Origin: Sistotremastrum niveocremeum HHB9708
Lineage: Eukaryota; Basidiomycota; Agaricomycetes; Sistotremastrales; Sistotremastraceae
Assembly: GCA_001630475.1 (NCBI GenBank)
Contig: KV419403.1
Location: 726,159 to 790,158, forward strand
Direction of reading: 5' to 3'
Length of the DNA stretch: 64,000 nucleotides
Below the pieces are notes generated by a model. The model was not told the DNA's origin, did no database searches, and saw nothing but the letters and a program-made list of their open reading frames with translations. Both the position numbers and the translations under genes were made by a program. Position 1 is the first letter of the stretch. Each line of letters starts with the position of its first letter. This document shows positions 36,657 to 49,130 of this stretch, one piece after another.

Positions 36657-38321
36657 TCAGGTACCCCGACGTTGCCGTTGACGTCGAGGTATAGGATGCG
36701 AAGCTCTAACCACAACCTCAACAACCTCTCTCAAATCCCTCATACCATTCGTATTCCCCTCAATCCCCCCATCTGGCGTCATCAACGTAACAGTCTGGAC
36801 ATCCCACCCCATCTTCTTCCGATGCTTCAACACAGCACACAAAACGGCAGTATCAAAGATACTATCCTGTATACACAAATGCTTTAGTCGAGGACAAAGC
36901 GCGTTGAGGCGCGCAGAGGCTTGATTATTGAGGAGCGCGAGGTCTCCGGATTGTTGGGATTTTAGGTAGGCTTTTTCTTCGGATTCGATGTCTTGGCGGA
37001 GAGCGACGAGGAAGCGGTTGAATTGGGATGTGTGGATGCGGATGTTTATTAGGTTTGGGCAGGATTTGAGGAATGTGTAGATGTGAGCTGAGGGTGGGAG
37101 ACGAGCAGAGGAGATGACGAGATCTGTAAGATGGGGGAACGATCCGCGCAGGACATTGGACAATAATGCGTCGTCGTCGTTTCTGTTCTCATGGCTCTCC
37201 ACAGAAACAGTATAGAATGGAGTGAACTCGCTATCGAATGATAGCTTCCACGTATGTCGATTATGAACTTGATAATCATCGTCGATATGAGCGATATGAA
37301 GAGTTTTCGTCGATTGAAGGAGGAGGAGGTAATGTTGGGGGAATGCTTGGGCCGCTGATTGATCGTGTTTCTTCCGAACGGTGATCTCGATAGTTGAAGG
37401 ATCGGGATGCGACATTTGTTCTTTGAGGTAATTTAGTGCGCCTGATGAAAAGTGACGCAGGGCAAGGAAGCGGAGGTGTGGGAGGGTGATTGGAGGTCCG
37501 GTATGTTCTTCGTCCGGTCGTTCGGAGTAGCTGAATGCGAGCGAGATGGATAGGCTTTCGACTAGAGGACATCGTTCGAGGAATGAGAGTATGTCCATCG
37601 TCTTCATCCTCGCTGCTTCAAGTGTGACTTTCGTCAACTGCGATAGAGGTGAAGGTGGAGGGAGAGGGTTAAGTCCGACCATAATGAGAGATTGTAGATT
37701 TGGTGCGTTGAGTAATTTGATAGAGCGCGGGATAGCGTGATATTGGTCGTATATGAATCGAAAGTACGAAAGGATAGGAAACTCCTTCTCTCCAAACGTC
37801 TGCTCCATGAAATCGCCCAACCACAATCGTCTATCGTCATCGAGTGTCCAACATATATCAAGCTTCTCCATTCGCGCTGAACTCTCGCTTTGGATGAACC
37901 TTTTGAAGCTGTTGAATCCCGCTTGGATATCTCGTCTGACGAAGATGGATAGAGGGGCGATGGTGCGTTGTTGGATGAAGAAGTTGATAGCGTCGGGATT
38001 CCATGTGAAGTTTATTTGATTCCATAGGTTCGGTGTCTTCAAAGCTGCTGATCTCCATCTATGAGACCTGAGCCATATGTCAGGATACGTGCATGCTGGA
38101 TGGTAAGGGGGAGAATACGCACACTGATAAGAGTGTCATACGCTGACGCAGCGTAAGCACTGGCATGTCTACGATTTCATCGCTGAGTACGCTTTCGAGC
38201 ATTATCATTCCCAAGACTTCATCGGGAAGACGGGCTATCGGAATGAGATGATTCATTCGGCGCTTGAGGGATACAGTGGCGGCGATCAGGTGGGATGTGG
38301 CTTCTTCCAGGATAGCTCTAC
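36657..38321 (-). CDS. F-box-like protein, family C, copy 1 (first exon not resolved)
   Basis: The first resolved exon has GRAILEEATSHLIAATVSLK, then RRMNHLIPIARLPDEVLGMI, a typical F-box start. After an intron near 38060-38130 the frame continues HRWRSAALKTPNLWNQINFT, the second half of the F-box-like domain. The remainder is leucine-rich: FFIQQRTIAPLSIFVRR, SSARMEKLDICWTLDDD, KTMDILSFLERCPLVESLSI, LKSCPNLINIRIHTSQF, LCPRLKHLCIQDSIFDTAVL. It ends RRQRQRRGT. An acceptor CAG lies immediately before the first exon listed, so an upstream exon with the start codon is expected; a Met at 38414 is possible but is not in frame without an unseen intron. The closest relative is the gene at 41.2-42.9 kb. 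Confidence 0.75.
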
Positions 38322-39012
38322 CTGCGACTGATACATCAGTTTTAGAAGGTAAAAGAGCGGGATCAACGAGCCTTTGGCGCGAGCACGGTGGAATTTCGAC
38401 GCGCTTATCGACATTTCAGGACTGGCGACGCCTTCAAGAACGTCATGTTGCACACTAGAGGCACAGAATCACGAAGGTTAAAAGGGATTCGTCAATATCT
38501 CATTGAGAGAAAGAGAACGTTGGGGACGAACACGCAATTCTTTAATCGCAGATTATATTCGTGACAGATTGCGAGAACTTCCAGGTGTGGCGTCATTGAC
38601 ACTTTCATAGTGCAGCTCTATCCGTTTTGAGGACGCCACTGTCGATTTGCGAGCAGCTTCGAAGTCCAATGAATTGTTCGGGGATATCAGCGCTGTCGAA
38701 GGTGTGAGTCACGCTTGGTCACAGGAGCTCGGCCGATCTCACGTGGCAACCACAGTCGGACTTCGGAAAGCTTTTGCCTTGCCCTCCAACTTCTTCCTCG
38801 GTCCAATCTCTGTTCAAACACTCCCTACTGTATAACCCACTTATTTCATCGCGGAAACAAGAAGTATCCTTATCCGATTGCTATCGCAAAGCCTGAGACA
38901 CGTTCAAACTCCACAGCTGCACCTCTCCTCCACTTATTTTGAAACCTTTTCTCCCGTTTCAACGCTCAACGTAACATTTTGAAAACGTCTCCCCCAGATA
39001 ATATCAACGATC
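38322..39012. promoter_or_regulatory. Divergent region between F-box C1 and F-box A3
   Basis: Holds the unresolved start of C1 and the promoter of A3. CACGTGGC, an E-box/G-box-like site, is at 38739-38746; a similar CACGTGGC occurs at 41026-41033 downstream of A3. Confidence 0.35.
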
Positions 39013-40735
39013 ATGGATGGAGTACAGCAGCACGAAAGTCAAAGTGGCAGACTGTTTTGGAACACCCCCGAGCTCGTTTCCATGGCCTTCGACACAATGG
39101 GCAGATTCCCTTGCGAAGTGTGCGCGTATAAACAAATCTCTTTCGGAACATGCTCTCGACGTTCTATACCGTTATGATCCTCCTTTAATGAAAGTCTTGG
39201 AAATTCTTTGCCCAACACGACTCGATGACGAAGAGTGGGTAGTAAGTTGCTCAGTTGTTCTGTCTCTTCTTATTCTCACTATACGTTTTCAGTTCACTGA
39301 ACACATCGGTCCAAGCCATTGGAATCGTTTCCGACACTATAGCTCCAGGGTTCGTTCGATTGCTATCGTCAATCAATGGCCCAATCCACTCTCCCAAGAG
39401 TCCATCCTCACTCTCACAACAACTATACCTCGAGGAGAACCTCTCCTTCCCTTCATGAACAGTCTCCACTGGGAAGAAATCGACGAATCAAGCGCCCCTT
39501 TAGTACTCTTCCTCCTCCATGAGAAGGTGAAGGAGGTGATCCTCTCAGTCACTGGCCGTCAGTCGGATGACCTTGACCATGGAACTTTCTTGGGAAATAT
39601 GGCGAGGAGAGCGCCGAATCTTGAAGACCTCCATTTCTGGGTAATGGGAGAAAGGGTCAGTGAGAACGCGGCCAAGGAGGTTGTTGATGCCGTCAACTCC
39701 CTGCCCGATTTGCGTAACTTGGATGTTTTTGCATCCATAGTCTCTTCCGATTTGCTACAGGCCATCTCTTCTCGACAGCATCTGGAAACCTTTTGGGCAT
39801 CAAGTTTTGGGCCGGAGAAGTTAGAGAAATTAGAGGAGGCCGATGTGGCCCACGTTATGACAAGCGATGTTGCTGCCCATCAGAAATTTCCACGTCTCCG
39901 TGAGGTCTCCATTCCAAGCTTCTTTTTCACCAAAATTGGTCTCGAACCTCCATTTCTCACATCATTGATATCACTCCACATTGACTGCAATTGCCTACTC
40001 GCCGATATTCCCATCTTCCTCCCAAACGTGTCCAGAACATGCACCAGGCTAAGACATTTCAGCATGAGCATCGAGAAAAACGTCGAACCTGGATTTACCC
40101 TGACGATGGACATGGTCCGACCGTTGTTGAATTTAAAACGCATCGAAAGATTGATTATAGACACTCCATCTCCTCCTCTTCTCGATGATTATGATCTCTC
40201 CGAGTTCGCCACTGCGTACCCTCGACTTCGGCATTTCGAACTATCTCCCCGTGCTCAGGGCGCTCCGTTGGCGAAGAGCCCAACATTGGCCGCTCTCATT
40301 CCATTCGCAGCGAACTGCACCAACCTGATCTCGATCGGCATCTATATGGATGCCTCGATCCCGCCACCGCCCCTCGAGCTTGATGAACCTATTTTTTCGT
40401 CGAAGTTTGAGGTCATACACGTCTTGTGTTGCAAAATCACTGATCATCGTTCGGTCGTCGATTTTCTTACGTATATATTACCCAGCTGTGCCGACTTGCG
40501 TCTTAGTGGATATTCGCACCAGCTGCGATATATCGAGGCGGAAGAAGATCTGGCTGACTTTTTCCCCGATGCAACATCGGACGATGAATTGCTTCCGGAA
40601 TCCATAGTATTCCGAAAGGAGTGGGAAGAAGCTATCAGCTTGTTGGATAGCTTGAAGTGGACTCGTGCCGCGCTGGCGAAACAACGTGCCGAGATACAAA
40701 GGCTGACTAGCAAACCGAGCTCTGTCGGTGAATAA
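39013..40735 (+). pseudogene. F-box-like protein, family A, copy 3, with a frame break in the F-box
   Basis: By alignment with copies 1 and 4 the start is 39013 (MDGVQQHESQSGRLFWNTPE, then LVSMAFDTMGR). The homologous frame then changes by one position near 39100: SLAKCARINKSLSEHALDV is read in the frame of 39017. Either two bases were lost or one gained relative to the paralogues; a sequencing error is also possible. A reading frame from a Met at 39017 is open to the stop at 40733 but replaces the first 30 residues by unrelated sequence. The conserved intron (39242-39292) is 51 nt, free of stops and a multiple of three, so an unspliced message would add 17 residues without breaking the frame. 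The rest is intact: HWNRFRHYSSRVRSI, LSQESILTLTTTIPRGEPL, LRHFELSPRAQGAPLAKSPT, ISIGIYMDASIPPPPLELD. Confidence 0.75.
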
Positions 40736-41197
40736 CAAATAACGATGTAGAAAGGCAGGGTATGTTCGGGATGTTCAGTCGTTATCGGTATCATTGGCTA
40801 TTCAGTGATTGCAACTGTATGTGCATAATGTCCACATGCCCCGAGCCTGATCAGATGATGTTTACCAGCTCCATTGTTGCAAAGTGAACGACTCAGATCT
40901 TTTGCCCATTATATAATATATCGCAGTCGTCTGAGACTCCTGAGTCCAGAGGGGAAGTGGTCGCCATGCACATTCCGCGCGGCGTTAGGCTTTATGGTTT
41001 CGTTAGCAGGGGCTCAGCCGATTCCACGTGGCATTGTAAGACACAGACGTGTAAGATAAGAACTACGATATGCAGCGACAACATAGGCTCGCATTTAGCT
41101 TAAGTCGGACAATTCCCATCCAGTGCGCCAAAATGTCAATCACGACTAAAGAGATCGTGGCTACCCGCGGACATCGTCATACGAATAGATCCGGTGT
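40736..41197. other. Intergenic region between convergent F-box genes
   Basis: Two genes end toward each other here. No further gene is seen. Confidence 0.4.
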
Positions 41198-42850
41198 CTA
41201 ACCAAGGTCATCTTGAATGTCATCATATCGATAGTCCTCTGGATTCCCGGGATAGACTTGTACGACGCTGACGTATTTTCTCAAAGCTTCAGCGTGCTCC
41301 TGATAGAGCCTGGAAATCTTCAAGGTACCGATAGGCGCCCGAGCACGTTGGCGATGCTCGAGTACCCTGATCAGGCAAAGGGCCCCGAAGTGACACCATT
41401 GGATATCCAATGTAGTGAGTGCGGGACAGACAAGCCGGAGATGTTCTGGAGATGGACCGTCGATATCACCATCTGATGACACCGGTCTTGTCTCAGAATC
41501 AAAGGTGGGGGATGACCCCGCCTCTTCGTCGTCCTCTTGTAATGCATGTACGATCTTATCGAAATCAGTTGAGATCAGGCGAAGGTGATTCACGTTGGGC
41601 AATAAGCGAAGGAATCCGGAGAAGATTTCGACTGAGGGGAGATGCGATGATATGATGCTGAGATCAGCGAGGAATTTGAACGGCGACGACAGTATCTGCG
41701 AGAACAGAGACTGGATTTCATCGTTTTCGCCATAAGGAGTTCCGAAGCATATCGTATAATGAGGTCCGTCTGGCCTTTCGAAAGAGAGCTCTCGTGTATC
41801 CACCACAATTCTCAAGCTCTTCGCCAGGAACAGGACATCTGTGAGGGACCGAGGGAATGCTTGAGCCAGACTTTGCCTCGGTGTCTTCTCAATGACGAGG
41901 CAAACGCGCGAAAAGGAAGGAATGAGCAAGCGACGATGAATATAATCAATGGCGTCGTTTGAGAATCGGCCGAAGTCGAGGCTTTTCAAGTGCGAAAGCG
42001 AGACTTTGTTAGACTCGAATTCATCATCGCCCGGAAATACATCCGCTCCTGGTAGGCAATAACAACGGGAGAATGAAGCAACCTCCAGGTTCGGATAAGC
42101 GTCGAGCAAGGTTAAGGTTTTGATGGCGGTTAAGTGAACATGTTCCAGTCGCAGTTCTTTTAGATGCGACTGTCGAGGAATAGGGAATTGGATCCGCACA
42201 TTCGCAAGCGTCAGCGATTGAAGCCGTGGTGCGTCGAGGAAGGTGAAAGGAAGAGGTGGCACCTGAAGGAATGCGAATCGATCGTGGTAGTGACCAAGGT
42301 AATGACGTAAGCGGAATTGGGTGAGCTTGGGAAAGGCATGGTTCTTCAGGATTCGGTCGAGGAGGGGAAACTGATGGTCTCGATATAAGTCTGATATAAT
42401 ATCGAGTTCTTTGATCCGGATATAATGCGCCGGCTGAAGCCATTCGTCAGTCAATTTGCGGCGACCGGGTTCGTAGAGGATTCTTAGAGGAGTGATGCCG
42501 CTGCGTTCAAGGAAGAGATGGATGATCCGACGAGGCCATCGAGAGTTGACACGGGTCCAAAGTCCGCGTGTGTTCAAGGCGACCGCCCTCCATCTATGAC
42601 AACTGTGCCAGGGCGAAGTCAGATTGGAAACCCAGATCGGCACGAAAGAACTCTTACACGGCTGATATCTGCATCCACTGAAGGACGTCGGTGACATTTA
42701 CGAATTCGTCAGATTGAACACAAGCCAGCATCGTCATGCTCAACAACTCTTCCGGAAGTCGGCCTATCGGGATCAGGCAGTTCATTCGTCGCTTCACAGC
42801 GATGGCAGACTCGGCCATCCTGTACAGTAGGTCTTCGAGGTGTGATCGGG
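41198..42850 (-). CDS. F-box-like protein, family C, copy 2 (first exon not resolved)
   Basis: The first resolved exon starts after a TCCAG acceptor near 42851 and has RSHLEDLLYRMAESAIAVKR, then RMNCLIPIGRLPEELLSMTM, an F-box start. After an intron near 42610-42690 follows SCHRWRAVALNTRGLWTRVN and WPRRIIHLFLERSGITPLRI. The rest is leucine-rich: KELDIISDLYRDHQFPLLDR, RLQSLTLANVRIQFPIP, LVCPALTTLDIQWCHFGALC, and ends YPGNPEDYRYDDIQDDLG. A likely first exon is MEIEVNPFSPLDASSDQIS at about 43126, but I could not find a phase-correct intron chain, so it is left out of the interval. It is similar to F-box C1 throughout. Confidence 0.75.
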
Positions 42851-43368
42851 CTGGACGGAAAGGGGACTTGGTTAGAAAATATGCAGATGAACAGAAGAAC
42901 AGTGCTAACCATTCGGCGGGTGACTTAGGGGGCACAGGGTATGTGAACTCTCAGTTGCGCGAGCAATGGACGTCAACAGATTAGATCTTCTAATTGCTTC
43001 AGCACTCAAGATTCCCTACCAAGAGCTAAAGACTTACACCTCGCATTTTGAACAACCGACCTCTGTCCGCGAAATCTGGTCCGACGACGCATCCAGCGGA
43101 GAGAATGGATTGACCTCAATCTCCATTAGTCTCCAGTGTGATAGTGAGACGTATCAAGTTTTTGAGAGCATTTAAACGATGCCCTCTGTGCCATTGAAGG
43201 GCCACGTTGAAGCCTGCCTGCCCTCGGTCCATCAGATCTGGGCGCAGCGATGTTTAGTTTCTGCAGGCATCCACATAATGACACGAGGATTGGATGTGAA
43301 ATCCATTACCAGTATCTCATAGAGCTCAAGAGCGTCTTGATTTATGGCTCAGTCGTCGCTCGTTGTGG

Positions 43369-43388
43369 GTAGGTAGGTAGGTAGGTAG
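43369..43388. repeat. (GTAG)5 microsatellite
   Basis: Five uninterrupted GTAG units. Confidence 0.95.
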
Positions 43389-44166
43389 ACCGCTTTTGGT
43401 CCGACAAGCGAACAGCGGGTTCCGCGTCACTCGAGCAGAAGCTCCAGTGTGCGTGCCGCCTAGGAACAGCAGTTGGGGAAAGGGGGGGATATCCCCAATG
43501 TCAACAACCGTTACCTAGCAGCCATGGGGCTTGTAATACACAAGCCGTTTATTCCTGTTTAAAGCAATGTATAATATAGTGAGACGAGTAGTACAACGAT
43601 GTGGTTACAGCAGAACATGATATTGAATTTTCCAAACACAAAGGCGGAAAAGGATCATGTGAAGATGGCCAACAGAGAACGTGTAACAGTAGTGAGGTCG
43701 GGTTTCGCAGAGAAGATGAGCCCACAAGAGAAGGAGAAAGGGTTAAAGCGTCGGTCAATGTGATATTACGTAAGCGGCATAGAGCGGAAAATTTTATCGG
43801 TAATGGTGGTGGCGTTGCAAGTGAAAGGCAAAGGGGAGTAAAGGGTGTGACATACAACAAGACAAGACAAGCAGGCCACGCGAACATGAGATAAATCGAC
43901 ATAGGGAAGAGCAAAGAGGGTTTGGAGACCAGAACAAAACTTAGGAAAAACTTAGGCAAGGCACGTGAGCAGATGACATGGCGATGCCATTAATCCTACG
44001 ACGATGAGCGCGATCGAGGGTCTGAAAGTCGAGGATGGTGATCGCGGTGTGCTATGGACGTGGATGTGGACATGGTCATAGTGGATGGCTGGCGATAGCA
44101 TTGGATGGCAAAGGTGGTGGTGATTCACTATCACTATTATGAAGGACGAGCAGATGCGGATTTCGA

Positions 44167-44386
44167 TTCCAAGCTTTTTCAGGACGACGTTTCCAAGCAT
44201 AAGAAGGGTGGACTTCGTTTCCAAGCTTTTTCAGGACGACGTTTCCAAGCATNNNNNNNNNNNNNNNNNNNNNNNNNNNNNNNNNNNNNNNNNNNNNNNN
44301 NNNNNNNNNNNNNNNNNNNNNNNNNNNNNNNNNNNNNNNNNNNNNNNNNNNNTTCCAAGCTTTTTCAGGACGACGTTTCCAAGCAT
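44167..44386. repeat. 52-bp minisatellite interrupted by an assembly gap
   Basis: The 34-bp motif starting TTCCAAGCTTTTTCAGGACG occurs at 44167, 44219 and 44353. The first two are exactly 52 bp apart. Within each motif TTTCCAAGC appears twice. The gap lies between copies two and three, so the true copy number is unknown. Confidence 0.9.
44253..44352. other. Assembly gap of 100 N
   Basis: A run of exactly 100 N, the usual placeholder for a gap of unknown size, located inside the 52-bp tandem array. Confidence 0.99.
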
Positions 44387-45282
44387 ATAAAAACATCAAA
44401 GATAAAGATACATTACCGATGTCTTTGAGGCGTTGCTGGCCTTCAAGATAGTATCGAGCGAACACTGCGGTAGTCGGTGCTTTCATATGTCTTCAAACGG
44501 CTGGATAGAAAGAAGCCGGGGGAGCCCCGGGGAGGAGGATTTGGGGTTGTGGGATGCTATTGTACTTGATGTGTTGGGAGATTTGGTGAGGTAAGGTGGA
44601 AATTGAGCATGAGATTGTCGGTTTGAAGATATGAGTACGTGTGCTCAAGCATGATGATACGGACCAGAGAATTGTCGATGTGTAGGTTCGTTATCAAACC
44701 CTTTTCAGAAGTGAGAGACGTGTTCAGTTTAAGCAAAGACGACGGCAACGAAGTCAAGACCAGACCGAAGAATATTCCACCAGCGTCAGCAGCCAAACTT
44801 CAGCTGTATCGACTGCCTTTGAAAGAGTGACTATCGAAGCTGGACGAGTTTTGAGGGAAGCTGATCAGGCTGAAGGAGTTGGGTCATGTAACCTTTTGAA
44901 GCCGCGGATATTAGATCCCGCTGCAACCACGTTTTCGAACTCCGACCTTTCGAGCCACCATTGGATTTCGACACTCTCCTTTGGATGTTCTTAGTTCTTT
45001 GGCCTTGCTCTCTTGAAACCTTACTTGTATATAGACAGTCTCTGTCTTGTCACTCCTTGATCAAGCCTATCCTTTCGTTGTCGCCGATCCATTTCGTACC
45101 ATTATTCAAGAAAATTATTCGTTCCCAATTCCTCGCGCTCGAACGCCGAAGTCACGATCAACAGAAACCTGAGGCACTTTACAACTCAGAGCACCAACCT
45201 CTTTTATACCTATTCGACCCCTCCTTCCCTTTCGCACCGCTCAACGAATCATTCCGGAACGATCGTAATAACTCGAACGACC

Positions 45283-47012
45283 ATGGACGAAGTACAGCCG
45301 TCTGAAGCTTGCAGTCATTTCTGGAAGACCGCAGAGCTCGTTGCAATGACGTTTACATCATTGGACACGAATAGTCTATCCCAATGTGCGCGCGTCAATA
45401 GATTCATCTCGGAACATGCACTCGACGCTCTATATCGGAACGATGCCAATCTCTGGGATGTCCTAAGAATCCTAGCGCCGCTGCGACCAAAGAGATGGGA
45501 CAACAACGAACGCCTAGTGGTTCGTTCTTTTCTTCTTTTTTCTCTCCACGTACTGATCTGTGCGTGTAGTTCACCGAACGCTTACGACCGCACTCTTGGG
45601 CCCGCTTCCGTCATTACAGCTCCAGAATCCGCTCCGTTATTGGAGACACTACTCCCAATGCGCTCTCGCAAGAATCAATGCTCGATCTCAGCACGACAAT
45701 CCCCACCGGAGAAACTCTTCTCCCATCGCTCTCCGAAGTTTACTGGCAAAACATTGACGACACAATCAGTCCTCTAATTCTTTTCCTTCTTCATGAGAAA
45801 GTGAAGGCCATGGTCATTTCGGTCAACGCTGAGAACATTGTCTCCGACTACTTTCTAGAGAACATGGCGAGAAAAGCACCCGCGATCGAAATCTTTCATT
45901 TTTGGCTCGGGGGCGAGGAGCCAGAGGCTGATCAAGCGATCGCCGGAATGATTGACGCTGTCAGGTCTCTTGCCTGTTTGCGCTCCCTGGACGTTCATCC
46001 ATTCTTAGCCACGCCCGATCTGTTACGAGAGTTATGCTCCAAACGGTGTTTGAGAAGCTTTTGGGCATCGGACTTTGGGGCAGAGGAAATGGAGAAAGAC
46101 GCCCTTCAAGTCATCGACGTCGACCCTGCTATGCACCCGGATTTTCCCCGCCTCTGCGATGTTGCCATTTGCAGCACTCTCGTGATGGAACCGTCCGCTC
46201 AAAAGATGTTCCACTCACCCTCCTTGATTTCACTTCATATCCAAGTCGTCGCAACAAACCACATCTCAGAGTTCATCCCTCATATTTCATCTGCGTGTAC
46301 TCAGCTCAGACACTTCAGCATAATGCTGATGCGGCCCGACGACAGCGACGACCCCAACAACATTGATGACGAAGTCAATTTGACGATGACTATGCTCAAT
46401 CCTTTGCTCGCAATGAAGCACATCGAAGTGCTAGTGATCGATATCCCGTTCCCTCCCCTTATTAACGATCACGAGCTTTCTCAATTTGCCACCGCTTTTC
46501 CGAGGCTTCGACATTTCGAACTTTGTCCCCGTGCCCAAGGAGCCCCTCTTTGGAAGACTCCAACATTGGCCGCCCTCATCCCCTTCGCAACGCATTGCTC
46601 CAAGTTAGTCTCAATTGGGATCTTTATGGATGCCTCCATACCACCCCCTTCGCTCCCATTAGACGGAACCATGTTCTCGTCGAATTTCAAGGTGATGCAT
46701 GTTTCTCACAGCAAAATCACGGATCATTGCTGGGTTGTCGACTTCCTCATGTCTATCCTATCCCCGCATGCTTCCTTGAACCTTAGTCGATATTCATCCC
46801 AATTGCGACACGTGGGAGGGGCGAAGATGGCGGATATCTTTTCTGCTGCGGTATGGGATGACGGGTTGGATGAGGACTCGCTTGAATATCGGAGGGAGTG
46901 GGAAAATGCCAGTAATATGTTGGATAGCTTGAAGTGGACGCGCGATGCTATGTCGGAACAACGTGCTGAGATTCAGAGGCTGAAAACCGAACTGAACGCT
47001 TTCATTGAATAG
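45283..47012 (+). CDS. F-box-like protein, family A, copy 4
   Basis: Two exons, about 555 residues. Exon 1 starts MDEVQPSEACSHFWKTAELV and has SLSQCARVNRFISEHALDAL. A short intron from about 45521 to 45571 (GTGGTT to TGTAG) leads into FTERLRPHSWARFRHYSSRI, then LSQESMLDLSTTIPTGETLL, FLLHEKVKAMVISVNAEN, LRHFELCPRAQGAPLWKTPT, and VSIGIFMDASIPPPSLPLD. It ends EQRAEIQRLKTELNAFIE. The last 25 residues have a coiled-coil look shared by the family. No break is seen. It is in tandem with copy 5, with 270 bp between them. Confidence 0.82.
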
Positions 47013-47284
47013 AGAGGACTGTTACTGTAATCATGTCGAAGGTAGATCGTCTACGTGTATCGGATTGTTGAACTGTCATTACATCGCCTTGACGCTATAT
47101 GATATATATCCCACAATAATTGCGCAGGACACTGGGTAAACTCGTCTAGAACCGAAAGTTTAGACTCCGCAACTGCTCTAGTCGCTCATTGTGAAATCAT
47201 CTGACGCTGAGAATATTACGTGCCGTTCAGACACTCACTTGCTGCATTCGACACTGCTACTACCACCCTCGTATCCAGACAGAA

Positions 47285-49004
47285 ATGGAAAAGGCTTCAA
47301 CTGAGACCTTTCTGAACTGTCCAGAGCTTGTCAGAGCGACGATGAACTTCATGGATAAGAAAAGTCTGTCTAGATGTGCACTCCTCAACAAAGCAATGTC
47401 AGAATACGCGCTTGACGCGATATACGCTCATAGGCACAGCTTTGTTCGACTGCTAGAGCTTCTATGTCCAATGGAACGGGATGCCACAACCGGTATACGC
47501 GTCCGTCACGTCTTCCTTTCCATCAAAGCTGTACTAACTTGTTAGACAGAAATTCACGCGACCGATCAGACGATCTGACTGGGATCGATTCCATCACTAC
47601 AGCAAACGAATCCACTCTCTGCGCGTCAGCAACTCTGGAAACGATGCTCGTCGCATTGCTCCAGAATCGATGATCGATCTTTTCAGTAGTATGCCCCCTG
47701 GACATCAATTCCTACCACATCTCCGAAACATCGAATGGCATAACCTCCATCCTATGACGACCTACTTCTTATTAATGCTCTGCCACGATAAGACACACGA
47801 CTTGTTCTTCTCGATCGCAAGTCGCGAGCTGCAGAACGGGATTCTCATCGAGCGTCTCTCGAAGAAACTGCCGAATCTTCGCTCCCTGCGTTTGGGTATG
47901 ACGACCGGAATAACGGAGCGCAGTGCTGATCAAGTCCGTCCGGCAATGGCTGAAGCGATTCAGGACTTGCCATTGTTACAAACGCTGGTTCTTCCTTCGG
48001 AGTTACTGTCCCAGCCGCTCTTATACCATCTATCCCAGTCGAAGTATCTACAGCGGCTGTGGACCACTCAATTTGGACCACGTCTAATGTCATTTCCTTG
48101 TCATAAACAAGCGGACTCCGCCTCTCGCTTCCCCGTACTATGCGAGGTTGCAGTTTCGACTACACATCTTCTTAGTAAATGGGACTATTTCATTGCAGGG
48201 CGTCATTTGGCCTCGCTATATATCGAGGTGTCTGATATGAGACATCTCTCCGTAGCCCCGGGACTCATATCAAGTCTCAGTCCTACGCTCAGACACCTGG
48301 TTGTAGTCCTCGAGGGACTACCTCAATCAACCGTGACATCAGCACCACTCACCATCGCCATGCTCGCGCCATTTCTTAATCTTCGTTTACTCGAAACGCT
48401 GGTCATCGATCTTCCCGATCCACCTCAACTCAACGACAAGGACCTTCACCGCGTCGCAACCAGTTTTCCCCAGATACAGCACCTCGAGATCTGCGTCAGA
48501 GCACGTGGCGAACCTTCTCAGGTTTCTCCCACTTTGGGATGCCTACTCCCTTTTGCGAAGCATTGCAAGAAACTCTGCTCCCTCGGCTTGTATATCGACG
48601 CTTCCGTTCCCCCCTCCGCTTTTCCTCATTCTCAGACCGTGTTCTCTCCAAGCTTCAAAGAACTGCACGTATTCTGTAGCAAAATCGGAGAGATCCATGT
48701 CGTCCTGGATTTTCTTCTTCTAATGCTGCCTCCCCATGCGACAATTGTTCAAGGCACATATTCGAGACAGTTGCGGCACATGGTTGGAGACATCATACAT
48801 CATTTTCCTCGAGGGGAGAGGAACGAGGAGCTGGATGAACAATCTGTTCAGTACAAAAAGGCTTGGTGGAGAGTTGGTCAATATCTTGAGAAGATGTTGC
48901 GAGCTCGAAAGACGTTGGAGATGCAGCGGGCAGAGATAAAGCGGTTAGAGCTTCAAAAATTGCGGTCCTGTACAGTTGGCGATATAGATCAACGATCGGA
49001 TTAG
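47285..49004 (+). CDS. F-box-like protein, family A, copy 5
   Basis: Two exons, about 540 residues. Exon 1 starts MEKASTETFLNCPELVRATM and has SLSRCALLNKAMSEYALDAI. After the short intron near 47500-47545 come KFTRPIRRSDWDRFHHYSKR, PESMIDLFSSMPPGHQFLP, IQHLEICVRARGEPSQVSPT, and FAKHCKKLCSLGLYIDASV. It ends ELQKLRSCTVGDIDQRSD. It is the most divergent of the five and most like copy 2 in the C-terminal blocks. The frame is intact. The GNAT2 gene converges on it, with only 126 bp between the two stop codons. Confidence 0.82.
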
Positions 49005-49130
49005 ATTGGTACATTACTTCCTTGAACCGGAGAACAGCTAATTGACGCCGAGTTGCGTTCAGATACGCTTTGCCGATCAGTCTCCGGATCGCGCCACATA
49101 TTTGGGCTCTCTGACCATCTTCGGCATACA

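Larger units (their letters stand above)
42851..45282. other. Gene-poor region with repeats and an assembly gap
   Basis: About 2.4 kb. Besides a probable first exon of F-box C2 near 43126 it holds a GTAG microsatellite, a 52-bp minisatellite and 100 N. A minus-strand frame beginning MKAPTTAVFARYYLEGQQRL at 44486 followed by a GTAATG donor might be a first exon, but no matching second exon was found. Confidence 0.4.

Noticed and set aside
43549-43959. 136-codon hydrophobic frame near the minisatellite
   Set aside because: Low-complexity Leu/Ser/Pro composition and no start context or partner exon.
44387-44486. Possible first exon MKAPTTAVFARYYLEGQQRL before a GTAATG donor
   Set aside because: It looks coding, but no continuing exon could be found across the repeat and gap, so no gene is called.
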